Counted from the first letter of the stretch, positions 28,782 through 37,280 are shown. The stretch: 64,000 bases of DNA from Candidatus Epulonipiscium fishelsonii (GCA_001983455.1 LJDB01000052.1:1-64000); one strand, 5' to 3'. The notes: generated by a model not told the origin, from the letters alone. Translations and numbers: made by a program.

Positions 28782-29561
28782 CTAAAAATCTAAACTTTCT
28801 GTTCTTTCAAGAAAATCTCTATATGAAGGAACAAGATATGTTCTTAATTTTTCTTTTATTATAATCGGATTTTCTCCTGATTGAATGGAAAGAATTCCTT
28901 CCATTAGCATTTCTTTAAGCAATACTTCTTCTGCTGTTTTTTTTCTGAGATTGTTTGCTATTGGCAATGCAAAAAAGTTTGCAATAATTGTACCATAAAA
29001 CGTAGTAATTAATGCAATTCCCATGCTTGGTCCCAATGTGGCAAGGTCAAGCCCTGATAACATATTTATAAGACCAATAAGTGTACCAATCATCCCCCAA
29101 GCAGGCCCAAGGTCTGCTACAGTTTGCCAAAATTTCTGTGGCTTAGAATGACGCTCTCTCATTAATAATAAATCATTGTTCAAAATATCTTTCACAAGAG
29201 CATAATCTGTTCCATCAATAATCATCATAATCCCTTTACTTAAAAACCGGTCATTAATACTTTCCACTCTATCTTCTAAAGCTAAAAGTCCTTCTTTTCT
29301 GGATATCAAAGACAAATCTTCTAATTCTAAAATATAATCGGATATGTCTTTTCTATTTTTAGAAAATACTATTTTTATTGCTTTTATACCATTAAGACAT
29401 TCTTCAATGGAATACGAAGTAATTAATGAACTTGTAATTCCTCCTACAACAATTAAAATTGAAGGAACACTATAAAAATTATCAAGATTTCCTTCCAAAA
29501 ATATAGCTGTTGAGATAAAAACTATACCTAATAAAAATCCTATTGGTGCACTTCTATCCAT
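28782..29561 (-). CDS. motA: flagellar motor stator protein MotA
   Basis: This 259-residue proton- or sodium-channel subunit of the flagellar stator has four membrane helices (about 8-25, 32-50, 150-172, 180-205), a cytoplasmic loop between helices 2 and 3, and the conserved DLGPAWGMIGTLIGLINML and GPSMGIALITTFYGTIIAN sequences. TolQ/ExbB relatives are shorter and arranged differently. AAGGAGA precedes the ATG. motB, normally next, is missing: queA follows directly. It goes with the two chemoreceptors in the window in implying motility. Confidence 0.85.
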   Translation of the reverse strand: MDRSAPIGFLLGIVFISTAIFLEGNLDNFYSVPSILIVVGGITSSLITSYSIEECLNGIKAIKIVFSKNRKDISDYILELEDLSLISRKEGLLALEDRVESINDRFLSKGIMMIIDGTDYALVKDILNNDLLLMRERHSKPQKFWQTVADLGPAWGMIGTLIGLINMLSGLDLATLGPSMGIALITTFYGTIIANFFALPIANNLRKKTAEEVLLKEMLMEGILSIQSGENPIIIKEKLRTYLVPSYRDFLERTESLDF

Positions 29562-29789
29562 ACTAACTTCTCCTTATTAAAATATTTTTTTTATTATAAT
29601 TGGAGAGCGTACTATTTGTTATTCACAATAATTTTTAAATGCTTTTTTTCTTCTTAACATAAATTATTACCAATGCAAGTTTAATTTAAACATAAAATAC
29701 CATTGTGAATATAGGCCACTACTCGTTATTTAAATAATATTTCCCATTATGTTTCAAATTATTATACAGTTATGATTTTAACTAAAAAA

Positions 29790-29832
29790 GGCAAGAATTC
29801 CCTCACCTCTATAGGTGGTGGGATGAATTGCC
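29790..29832 (-). mobile_element. solo IS200/IS605-type right end
   Basis: On the minus strand GGCAATTCATCCC leads into a hairpin (CACCT-ATAG-AGGTG) and ends in TTCTTGCC. This closely matches the right end seen on clostridial IS605/IStron-type elements and the end beside the IscB remnant at 16.3 kb. No transposase or TnpB/IscB frame is left beside it. Confidence 0.65.
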
Positions 29833-29842
29833 AAAAAATAAG

Positions 29843-29897
29843 GAGGCCAGCTTTGTACCGAGCCCAAGAAGTTAGACCAAAAAATCTAACTTCTTGG
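29843..29897 (-). ncRNA. possible omega-RNA (guide scaffold) remnant
   Basis: Immediately inside the solo end lies a perfect 13-base stem (CCAAGAAGTTAGA / TCTAACTTCTTGG, 8-base loop) followed on the minus strand by GGCTCGGTACAAAGCTGGCC. Structured sequence next to the right end is where TnpB omega-RNA scaffolds lie. Reading this as an omega-RNA is inference; a plain terminator-like hairpin is the alternative. Confidence 0.35.
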
Positions 29898-29924
29898 AGT
29901 CACATCATTAAGAATAACTTTATG

Positions 29925-29953
29925 TTGTAAGACATATTAGATTATGATAAAAT
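29925..29953 (+). promoter_or_regulatory. promoter of the QueG-like gene
   Basis: TTGTAA, 17 bases, TAAAAT, then AAAGGAGG and the ATG at 29977. The spacing is ideal for the housekeeping sigma factor. Confidence 0.6.
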
Positions 29954-29976
29954 CAGATTAAAGGAGGCTGAGACAA

Positions 29977-30888
29977 ATGAAATTCATATTTCCTTCAATT
30001 GGCAAATATATTCAAAATGATGACATAGTAATAACTTCAGATAAAAAAAGCAAAGTCTACGTTAACATTCCTGAGCTTATGGCAAAATATGGCGGAGGCC
30101 TATTTCATTCTTTAAAAATGAGAGGTCCAGTTATCCATAAAATGGTTGGATGTATTTATGAATCATATATTAGTTCATCTTCTATTAAAAAAAATCCAAA
30201 AACAGGCAAAAATAAAATCACTAAGAAACAACTTTTTAATCTTGAGCAATACATAAAATCACTAGGGATTGATATGGTTGGATATACTGAAGTTACACCA
30301 GATTTAGTTTTTAAAGGACATAAAATACTATACGGGCATGCAATTGTTATTATAATGAAAATGGAAAAAGACCGTATGGATCAAGCTCCATCTATAGTGT
30401 CTCTACGAGAAGTTTTCAGAACTTATTATAAGCTTGGAGTCTCTGTAAATAAAATTGCTAAATATCTGAGAAAACGAGGCTTTAATGCAATGGCAGGTCC
30501 TGCTATTGGCGGGGATGCGAATTATGTACCTATAGCCGAAAAAGCGGGATTAGGAATGACAGGTAAGCATGGGCTTCTCATTACAGACAAAGATTTTGGC
30601 CCAAGTTTAAGAATTGCTACAATTTATGTTGATATCGAAAATTTACCTAAATATAAAAAAAATAAGCATGAGTGGATTAAGGACTTTTGCTCAAAGTGTG
30701 GAAAGTGCATGAGAAGCTGTCCTGCTGGTGCAATTTATAGTGAGAGTACAAATGGTGAATGTATCGACAATAGTAAATGTGCCGTATATTTCTCTAGGGA
30801 TTATGGATGTAGCCTATGTATTAAGAATTGCACATTTTTTAATGGTGATTATCACAAAATAAAAGAGAGAGCAACGAAGGGCGATTAA
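29977..30888 (+). CDS. double 4Fe-4S protein of the QueG / reductive dehalogenase superfamily
   Basis: This 303-residue protein resembles the cobalamin-binding plus ferredoxin part of epoxyqueuosine reductase. A middle segment matches the QueG pattern (YVPIAEKAGLGMTGKHGLLITDKDFGPSLRIATIYVD, about 183-219). Two 4Fe-4S clusters can be built from C238, C241, C244, C248 and C268, C278, C281, C285. It has no TAT signal and no HEAT repeat tail, and is shorter at the N-terminus than canonical QueG. AAAGGAGG precedes the ATG. Candidate roles are a QueG-like reductase or another corrinoid/Fe-S reductase. Function unproven. Confidence 0.75.
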   Translation: MKFIFPSIGKYIQNDDIVITSDKKSKVYVNIPELMAKYGGGLFHSLKMRGPVIHKMVGCIYESYISSSSIKKNPKTGKNKITKKQLFNLEQYIKSLGIDMVGYTEVTPDLVFKGHKILYGHAIVIIMKMEKDRMDQAPSIVSLREVFRTYYKLGVSVNKIAKYLRKRGFNAMAGPAIGGDANYVPIAEKAGLGMTGKHGLLITDKDFGPSLRIATIYVDIENLPKYKKNKHEWIKDFCSKCGKCMRSCPAGAIYSESTNGECIDNSKCAVYFSRDYGCSLCIKNCTFFNGDYHKIKERATKGD

Positions 30889-30899
30889 TATTCGCCCTT
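30877..30899. terminator. bidirectional terminator overlapping the QueG-like stop codon
   Basis: An 8-base stem AAGGGCGA / TCGCCCTT followed by TTATTA contains the stop codon in its loop and ends before the convergent DJ-1 gene. It is another member of the GGCGA/TCGCC hairpin set. Confidence 0.75.
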
Positions 30900-30902
30900 T
30901 TA

Positions 30903-31433
30903 TTATAGTAACATTTGTTTTTTTAACGAATCCGCAGTTTCTTTTCCACAAATTTGAGCTACTATTTCAAGAGCAAATTCTGTAGCAGTTCCTGGACCCA
31001 TACTTGTAATCAACTTACCATCAATAACAATACGTTCTCTTTTTATATTAGCATTAGGAATGTCTATTGTTGGATATCCTGTTACAGTTTTACCTTTTAA
31101 CACGCCCCATCTTCCAAGGATACTTGGTGCTGCACAAATAGCACAAACCCATTTTTCCTCTTCTATAAAGCTTGCAATTGCTTTTTTCAATTTTTCTACC
31201 TTAAAATAATTCTCTGTGCCAGCCCCACCAGGCATAATTAACATATCAAACTTGTCTAAATCAGCTTCATCAACAGTAGTATCCATTCCAACCTTAACTT
31301 TTTGTGCACTCTCAACGGTTTTGTCAGTTAGTCCAATCATTGTTAGATTTAATTTTGCTCTTCTTAAAATATCAACAACTGCCAACCCTTCAATTTCTTC
31401 AAAGTCATTTTCAAAAACCATTCCAATATTCAT
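30903..31433 (-). CDS. DJ-1/PfpI family protein
   Basis: This 176-residue DJ-1/ThiJ/YajL-type protein has the nucleophile-elbow cysteine in CAICAAPSILG, the conserved glutamate near the N-terminus (EEIEGL) and SMGPGTATEFALEI. Members act as glyoxalase/deglycase-like or redox-sensing chaperone proteins. The role here is unknown. It converges on the QueG-like gene. A short palindromic repeat lies just upstream of its start. Confidence 0.85.
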   Translation of the reverse strand: MNIGMVFENDFEEIEGLAVVDILRRAKLNLTMIGLTDKTVESAQKVKVGMDTTVDEADLDKFDMLIMPGGAGTENYFKVEKLKKAIASFIEEEKWVCAICAAPSILGRWGVLKGKTVTGYPTIDIPNANIKRERIVIDGKLITSMGPGTATEFALEIVAQICGKETADSLKKQMLL

Positions 31434-31451
31434 TTGTTAACCTCCAAAATT

Positions 31452-31510
31452 TTTTATTCGTGATAACGAATTTAGGAACAACGTGACCAAATCCGTTATT
31501 CACGTCATTA
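31452..31510. repeat. dispersed palindromic repeat, copy A
   Basis: TTTATTCGTGATAACGAATTT and, about 15 bases later, AAATCCGTTATTCACG form an imperfect inverted repeat of some 15-16 base pairs. The left arm and following GAACAACGT are closely repeated at 48601-48632. It lies upstream of the DJ-1 gene. Confidence 0.55.
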
Positions 31511-31639
31511 GAATAGCATTTAAAAATTGAGTTGTCTAGGTTTTATTCAATAATGCTGTGCTAATTATTCTATGTATATATTAGATAATTTTGCCATTAT
31601 CAAACAAACTTTAATAGGATATAATAAACAGGAATACAT

Positions 31640-31665
31640 GCTGAGCAAGAGGCAAGATCTTCAGC
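31640..31665 (+). other. leader hairpin before the molybdoenzyme operon
   Basis: GCTG / CAGC closes a stem with inner AAGA / TCTT pairing and is followed by TTCTTTCTTACC, about 50 bases before the molybdopterin gene. It could be an attenuator or protein-binding leader. It does not match the Moco riboswitch consensus as I know it. Confidence 0.35.
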
Positions 31666-31717
31666 TTCTTTCTTACCATATACAATAATAGATTTAGTCA
31701 AGACTAAGGAGGTATAT

Positions 31718-33784
31718 ATGATCCAATCAACATGTAATATTTGTTCCCTAGCATGTAACATGGATTTCTATGTGGAGGACAATGAAATTACAAAAGTAGT
31801 ACCCTCAAAAAACTATCCTGTTAACAAAGGATTTTCATGTATTAAAGGTTTAATGTTAGGAAAACAGCAAACCGTATATAAAACTTCGCCTTTGCCAAAA
31901 TTACGGGATGAATATGGCGAGATGGTGGAACTATCGTGGGAAGGAATGTATGACTATTTAGCAGCGGAACTACTAAGAATAAAAGAGCAACATGGTGGAG
32001 ATAGCATTGCTGGAATTAGTACGGGACAAATGCCACTAGAGGAAATGGCTCTTTTTTCTCATGTAATGCGTAATTTTCTGAGAGGACATGTCGATGGAAA
32101 TACACGCTTATGTATGGCAACATCTGTTGTAGCATACAAACAAAGTTTTGGATTTGATGCTCCTCCATATACTCTTAATGACATTGAGCTGTCTGATACT
32201 ATCTTTTTAATAGGGGCAAATCCAATAGTTGCTCATCCTATACTTTGGGATAGAATTCGTCAAAACAAAAATAAAAAGCTAATCGTAATTGACCCAAGGC
32301 GTTCTGAAACCGCTGAAAAAGCTGATTTTCACTATGCGATAAAAGGTAAATCTGATATATTTTTATTTTATGGTTTAGCAAATTTATTAATTGAACGAGA
32401 CGCTATTGACAAAAACTATATTGAGGAACATACGGAAAACTTTGAAGAATTTAAAAATCTAGTAAAAGATTATACGTCAGAAGTAGTATGTGAAAAAACA
32501 GGGTTATCTAAAAATGATTTAGATAATATGGTTGATTTAATTGCAAATGGCGAAAATGTATCGTTCTGGTGGACAATGGGCATAAATCAAAGCTATGAAG
32601 GAGTTAGGGCTGCTCAATCTATTATAAATTTAGCCCTTATGACAGGCAATATTGGTAGAGCAGGAACAGGACCAAATTCAATTACTGGCCAATCCAATGC
32701 AATGGGTTCACGTGCATTTAGTAATACAGCTGGTCTTTATGGTGGCGGAGATTATGATAACCCTAGCAGAAGAAAAGCGGTGTGTGACGCACTAGAAATC
32801 ACTGATGATCAATTAATTGATAAACCAACACTCCCATACAACGCAATTATTGAAAAAATTAATGCTGGTGAAATTAAAGCACTTTGGGTTGTTTCAACTA
32901 ACCCACGTCATTCTTGGGCAAATAATGAAACATTTCAGGAAGCAATTAAAAAACTAGAGTTGTTTATAGTTCAAGATCTTTATGATGATACAGATACCTC
33001 AATTGAAGCAGGAGTTTTCTTGCCAGTAGTTTCTGGATTAAAAAAGACAGGGACATATATTAACACTGAAAGACGACTTTCGGCTATGCGTCCAGTTCTG
33101 AAAAAAGAAGAACATGAAAAAAGTGATTATGAAGTATTTTTGGGTGTAGGAAAAGCTCTTGGAATGGGCAATTTACTAGATTTATGGGAAACTCCAAAAG
33201 ATGCATTTGAACTAATGAAAAAATGTTCAAAAAATATGCCTTGTGACATAACTGGTGTTACGTATGAAGCATTAGAAGGAACTCCAGGTATTCAGTGGCC
33301 ATTCAAAGAAGGAATGATTCTTGAGGCAGATGAACGCAGATTGTTCGAAGATGACCAATATTATACTCCAAGCAAAAAAGCTAAGTTTATGTTTTCTACA
33401 CCAGCCGAAAATCCTCTACCAACAAGCAAAGAGTTTCCTTATATTTTAAATACAGGCAGAGATACAGTTGGCCAGTGGCATACTCAAATACGTTCTCGTG
33501 AAATAACATTAGCAGAAGATTCTTATCCAAAAGAAGCCTATATTTATATAAATCCTAAATTGGCTAAGAAATTTAATATAGAGGACAATGAAAAATTTGA
33601 AGTATATTCAATTAACGGTCATAAATCACAATTTGCCGCAAAATATAGTGAGTCTGTAACCGAAAACCAACTTTACGCTCCAATCCACTATATTGAAACC
33701 AATACTTTAACACCTTCTGTTTATGATCCATTTTCAAAAGAACCTTCATTTAAAACTACACCAGTTTCTATTTCTAAAATTTAA
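31718..33784 (+). CDS. molybdopterin oxidoreductase, nitrate reductase / formate dehydrogenase type
   Basis: This 688-residue Mo-bisMGD enzyme carries one N-terminal 4Fe-4S cluster: C6, C9, C13 (TCNICSLACN) and C41. The likely metal ligand is C132 in NTRLCMATSVVAY, as in NapA-type nitrate reductases, rather than selenocysteine. Other marks are GANPIVAHPILWDRI, DPRRSETAEKADFH, GNIGRAGTG and a C-terminal dinucleotide-binding domain (TGRDTVGQWHTQ). There is no TAT signal, so it is cytoplasmic. Ferredoxin-like and flavoprotein genes follow directly, giving a route for electrons from NAD(P)H. Clostridial nitrate reductases have a similar three-part arrangement, but the substrate cannot be fixed. 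A GGAGG site precedes the ATG. Confidence 0.88.
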   Translation: MIQSTCNICSLACNMDFYVEDNEITKVVPSKNYPVNKGFSCIKGLMLGKQQTVYKTSPLPKLRDEYGEMVELSWEGMYDYLAAELLRIKEQHGGDSIAGISTGQMPLEEMALFSHVMRNFLRGHVDGNTRLCMATSVVAYKQSFGFDAPPYTLNDIELSDTIFLIGANPIVAHPILWDRIRQNKNKKLIVIDPRRSETAEKADFHYAIKGKSDIFLFYGLANLLIERDAIDKNYIEEHTENFEEFKNLVKDYTSEVVCEKTGLSKNDLDNMVDLIANGENVSFWWTMGINQSYEGVRAAQSIINLALMTGNIGRAGTGPNSITGQSNAMGSRAFSNTAGLYGGGDYDNPSRRKAVCDALEITDDQLIDKPTLPYNAIIEKINAGEIKALWVVSTNPRHSWANNETFQEAIKKLELFIVQDLYDDTDTSIEAGVFLPVVSGLKKTGTYINTERRLSAMRPVLKKEEHEKSDYEVFLGVGKALGMGNLLDLWETPKDAFELMKKCSKNMPCDITGVTYEALEGTPGIQWPFKEGMILEADERRLFEDDQYYTPSKKAKFMFSTPAENPLPTSKEFPYILNTGRDTVGQWHTQIRSREITLAEDSYPKEAYIYINPKLAKKFNIEDNEKFEVYSINGHKSQFAAKYSESVTENQLYAPIHYIETNTLTPSVYDPFSKEPSFKTTPVSISKI

Positions 33785-33799
33785 GGAGGTTGCCAAAGT

Positions 33800-34207
33800 A
33801 TGGAAAGAATAAAAATTGATCGTTCAAAATGCATTGGCTGTTTGGGATGTGTAACAGCTTGTATTGTAAGTCACGATAGTTTTGATGCAAAAAACCGTGT
33901 AGTTATAGATACTAAACATGCTTATGCTCCAATTTTTTGTCGTCATTGCGATGAGCCTGAATGTGTTTATACTTGTATGACAGGAGCTATGAGTAAAGAT
34001 CGCAAAACTGGATTTGTAAACTATAACAAAGAACACTGTGCAAGTTGTTATATGTGCATTATGGGTTGCCCATATGGAGTCTTAAAAAGCGATGACAAAA
34101 CACATAAAGAAATTATGAAATGTGATATGTGTCAACATAGAGAAGATGGTCCAATATGTATTGAAAAATGCCCAATGCAAGCAATTACTTTGGAGGAGGT
34201 GATTTAA
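33800..34207 (+). CDS. HycB/CooF-like 4Fe-4S electron-transfer subunit
   Basis: This 135-residue iron-sulfur protein has four cysteine groups (CIGCLGCVTAC; CRHCDEPECVYTC; CASCYMCIMGCP; CDMCQ...CIEKCP), enough for up to four 4Fe-4S clusters. It should carry electrons between the molybdoenzyme and the flavoprotein encoded next. AAGGAGG precedes the ATG, and only one base separates its stop from the next start. Confidence 0.88.
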   Translation: MERIKIDRSKCIGCLGCVTACIVSHDSFDAKNRVVIDTKHAYAPIFCRHCDEPECVYTCMTGAMSKDRKTGFVNYNKEHCASCYMCIMGCPYGVLKSDDKTHKEIMKCDMCQHREDGPICIEKCPMQAITLEEVI

Positions 34208-34208
34208 A

Positions 34209-35453
34209 ATGAAATATGTCATAATTGGAGCCTCAGCAGCAGGTATTAGTGGAGTAAAACGAATAAGAGAGATTGATCCAAATGCAGAGATTATCCTTAT
34301 TTCAAAAGATGAGTATATATATTCACGTTGTATTTTACACCATTATATTAGTGGTAAGAGAACTTTAGATCAACTTAATTTTGTTTCTCCAAATTTTATT
34401 GAAGAATATAACATTAACTGGTTAAAAGGCGAAGAAGTTATAAAAGTAGATTCCGATCAAAAATTTGTTGTAACTAATTCAAACAAAAAAATTTCTTTTG
34501 ATAAGTTACTAATTGCAAGTGGCTCCCATGTAAATATTCCACAGTCTCTAAAAATTCTAAAGGCAGCTACAAATGTAGTTGGCCTGCATAATTTAGATGA
34601 TTGTGAAAAAATTATGTACCTTGCAAAATATGCCAATAACATAGTAATAATTGGAGCTGGACTAATTGGAATAGATGCTATAAGTGGATTGTTAAATTTA
34701 GAGGATAAAAACTTGACAATAATAGAAAGGTGTTCTCATTTATTACCTCTTCAGTTGGACACAGAATCATCCTCCACCTACGAAAATGCTTTTGCACAAA
34801 GAGGTGTTAAGCAATATTATAATGCTATCATAAAAAAAATAGGTATTACTAAAAGTAAACATATAATAGAAATTATTTTAAGTAATGGTGAGCTATTAAA
34901 CTGTGATTTACTAATTATAGCTTCTGGAGTTCGTCCAAATGTTGCATTTCTTGAAGGAAGTGGTATAGAAGTTGACTATTTTGGGCTTGTAATTGATGAA
35001 TATGGCCAAACTTCTTGCAAAGATATTTATGGAGCAGGAGATGTTAGTGGGCGTAGACCAATTTGGTCGGTTGCTGTTAAAGAAGGTATTATTGCGGGAA
35101 GTAATATGGCTGGTGTACGTAAACATATGACAGACTTTTTTGCCTCCAAGTCTACTATGAACTTTTTTGATATCCCAACACTTTCTCTAGGCAACACCTT
35201 GCTTGGCTCTGATGAATACGAAATTGAAGTTGAAAAAGACCAAGATGGAAACTATAAAAAAATCATTCATAAAGATGGAAAAATTTATGGGGCCATTTTA
35301 CAAGGTGATTTATCTTACTCTGGCGTATTGACTCAACTTATTGCTTTAAAAATTGATGTATCACGTATAAAAAAATCTTTATTTAAAATTAATTATGCAG
35401 ATTTCTTCCATCAAACAAAAGATTTCGAGTTTGACTATGAGGAAGAAACTTAA
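34209..35453 (+). CDS. FAD/NAD(P)-dependent oxidoreductase
   Basis: This 414-residue pyridine nucleotide-disulfide oxidoreductase-like flavoprotein is similar to NirB N-terminal or rubredoxin/ferredoxin reductases. The FAD-binding GASAAGISGVKRI is at the N-terminus, a second Rossmann NIVIIGAGLIGIDAISGLL near 148-166 binds NAD(P)H, and the third FAD motif is DIYGAGDVSG. There is no redox-active CxxC pair. It probably passes electrons from NAD(P)H to the preceding ferredoxin and so to the molybdoenzyme. Translational coupling is likely. Confidence 0.87.
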   Translation: MKYVIIGASAAGISGVKRIREIDPNAEIILISKDEYIYSRCILHHYISGKRTLDQLNFVSPNFIEEYNINWLKGEEVIKVDSDQKFVVTNSNKKISFDKLLIASGSHVNIPQSLKILKAATNVVGLHNLDDCEKIMYLAKYANNIVIIGAGLIGIDAISGLLNLEDKNLTIIERCSHLLPLQLDTESSSTYENAFAQRGVKQYYNAIIKKIGITKSKHIIEIILSNGELLNCDLLIIASGVRPNVAFLEGSGIEVDYFGLVIDEYGQTSCKDIYGAGDVSGRRPIWSVAVKEGIIAGSNMAGVRKHMTDFFASKSTMNFFDIPTLSLGNTLLGSDEYEIEVEKDQDGNYKKIIHKDGKIYGAILQGDLSYSGVLTQLIALKIDVSRIKKSLFKINYADFFHQTKDFEFDYEEET

Positions 35454-35463
35454 GTATACTTTT

Positions 35464-35492
35464 TTTAGGGACGAACAACACTCGTCCCTAAA
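35464..35492 (+). terminator. stem-loop after the flavoprotein gene
   Basis: A perfect 11-base stem TTTAGGGACGA / TCGTCCCTAAA lies 10 bases past the stop. A T run precedes rather than follows it on the plus strand, so it may be a weak terminator or a 3' stabiliser. The next gene has space for its own promoter. Confidence 0.55.
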
Positions 35493-35611
35493 GTTGCACA
35501 AATATCATATCACATATTTCTGCAAATGTACCAATAATCCAAATTACTCTTTTCAAATATTATTTTGTCTGATATAATAAACTAAAATATATTTTTTAGA
35601 AGGAGTGTAAT

Positions 35612-36556
35612 ATGATAAATAAATTAAAAAATATACCTGTTCCGTTGTTGCCAACAATGGTAGGCGTATTGACTCTATCTAATGTTTGGACAACAATGGG
35701 CTATTCCACAATTAGACACATTTGTATGTGGGCAGGTATTATAGTGTTACTTTTGTATATTGCAAAAATTATTTTTCACTTTGAAATCGTACAAGCTGAA
35801 TACTCAGCAGTTGTTCCAGCAAGTTTGTATGCAGGCATCACAATGTTAACAATGATTATTGGAAGCTATATTTTTGATTTTATACCAGCTTTAGGAAAAG
35901 CTATATGGGCGATTGGATTAGCTCTACATACAGTACATTTAATTTATTTTGTGTACAAAAACGTTTATACAAATTTTAATATGTATACTTTCGTGCCAAG
36001 CTGGTTTGTAACTCTTGCAGGTATTATGGTATCAACTGTTGTTGGTGTGCCAATGAACGAACCATTTATTGGTGCACTTGTAGTATGTTATGGATTTATT
36101 CCTGCTTTTATCGTTTTACCAATTATGGTATATCGTTTAAAAGATTGCCCAATTACAGCGGGTCCATTACTTATGACAAAAGCAATTTTGTTGGCACCAT
36201 CAAGCCTTTTTATTGTGAGTTGTATAAATGTATTTAAAAACCCATGGTCATTTTTACTATATATTATGTATGCGGTACTTCTAGTTACTCTAGTATATGT
36301 TTTAATTAATTTGCCACAATTCTTTTCTTTTGAGTTCCATCCTGGATTTGCAGGGCTTACGTTCCCATTAGCAATTTCTTGTCTTGCCTCAAATAAAATG
36401 GCTGGATTTTTAATGCAAAAAGGACATGAAGGTTTAAGTGAAATTGTAACACAAATCTTTGGAATTCAAGTTTACGTTACAACAGCAATAATCAGTTTTG
36501 TAGTATTTAAATTTGCAGTACTTTTATTAAATAATTTACAAAGCACAGCAGATTAA
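35612..36556 (+). CDS. TDT / SLAC1-TehA family anion channel or transporter
   Basis: This 314-residue integral membrane protein has about ten helices and looks like the tellurite-resistance/dicarboxylate (TDT, SLAC1-TehA) family; examples are PTMVGVLTLSNVWTTMGYSTI and PASLYAGITMLTMIIGSYIFDF. Plant SLAC1 relatives pass nitrate and chloride, and bacterial ones include TehA. It lies 158 bases after the molybdoenzyme set in the same direction. Export or import of the reductase's anionic substrate or product is an attractive but unproven role. AGAAGGAG precedes the ATG. Confidence 0.8.
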   Translation: MINKLKNIPVPLLPTMVGVLTLSNVWTTMGYSTIRHICMWAGIIVLLLYIAKIIFHFEIVQAEYSAVVPASLYAGITMLTMIIGSYIFDFIPALGKAIWAIGLALHTVHLIYFVYKNVYTNFNMYTFVPSWFVTLAGIMVSTVVGVPMNEPFIGALVVCYGFIPAFIVLPIMVYRLKDCPITAGPLLMTKAILLAPSSLFIVSCINVFKNPWSFLLYIMYAVLLVTLVYVLINLPQFFSFEFHPGFAGLTFPLAISCLASNKMAGFLMQKGHEGLSEIVTQIFGIQVYVTTAIISFVVFKFAVLLLNNLQSTAD

Positions 36557-36570
36557 AATCTATAACCGTA

Positions 36571-36611
36571 AAAATAATAAGAAAATGCTAAAGGTCTTTT
36601 CTTATTATTTT
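36571..36611 (+). terminator. terminator after the TDT gene
   Basis: A perfect 15-base AT-rich stem (AAAATAATAAGAAAA / TTTTCTTATTATTTT) with an 11-base loop. It shares its stem sequence with the hairpin at 13298-13334. Confidence 0.7.
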
Positions 36612-36749
36612 CTATGTCATCATGTAGATAGGCACAGTAATCATCGATAAAAAAGAATATTTGAATATCTTTTAAAAGTAAACAAATTTTGGTATAATAT
36701 AGTAGTGATAAATATTGTTCACTCGATATAAAAGAAAGGAAAGTTAAAA

Positions 36750-37274
36750 GTGGAAGATATATTAGAAGTAAAAGTAAAGTTAAAAGTATCAGATGTATTC
36801 AGATATAATATGTATGTTGGATATAGAGGTTTATTAAATAAAATATTTTTATTTATAGGATTTATATTAGCAGGATATGTTGTATATAAATTTGGAATTA
36901 GACAAGTAAGTATTGGAGTCTTTGCATCTCAAAATATAGTATGGATTATTCTTAGTGTATTTATGTTGATTGGTAAACCACTCAAAATTTGGAAAATCAC
37001 TGCTATACAAATGCAGTCCCCTATCTTTGCTAGTACTTCAATATATATATTTCAAAAAGAGCATATATATATCGAGCTTGCAGATTTAAAAGATACAGTG
37101 CCTTGGGAAACATATAGCAAAATAATTGAAACAAAAAAAGATTTCAGATTATTTGTAAATCCTGTACAAGCACAAATAATTCCAAAACATGTAATGAACA
37201 ATGAACAAATTGATAAATTAAGAGAAATAATAAAACAAGCAAACCCGACAGAAATCTATAAATTAAAAGGATAA
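36750..37274 (+). CDS. YcxB-like membrane protein
   Basis: This 174-residue protein has two membrane helices (about 31-49 and 60-77) followed by a C-terminal YcxB-type soluble domain (IYIFQKEHIYIELADLKDTVPWETYSKIIETKKDFRLFVN). The start is GTG with AAAGGA upstream, and an extended -10 promoter (TGGTATAAT) ends near 36698. Function unknown for the family. The next gene starts 6 bases later. Confidence 0.75.
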   Translation: MEDILEVKVKLKVSDVFRYNMYVGYRGLLNKIFLFIGFILAGYVVYKFGIRQVSIGVFASQNIVWIILSVFMLIGKPLKIWKITAIQMQSPIFASTSIYIFQKEHIYIELADLKDTVPWETYSKIIETKKDFRLFVNPVQAQIIPKHVMNNEQIDKLREIIKQANPTEIYKLKG

Positions 37275-37280
37275 ATATAC

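Larger units (their letters stand above)
29562..29924. other. non-coding stretch upstream of motA and the QueG-like gene
   Basis: This 363-base AT-rich gap holds the motA 5' region, a solo IS605-type end (29790-29832) and an adjoining 13-base stem-loop (29864-29897). I find no open frame with a ribosome site. Two short GTTATT-containing pieces near 29619 and 29724 resemble the repeat at 31.45 kb only weakly. Confidence 0.5.

Noticed and set aside
31500-31717. Possible Moco riboswitch before the molybdoenzyme operon
   Set aside because: There is one hairpin but not the conserved multi-stem Moco motif as I know it.
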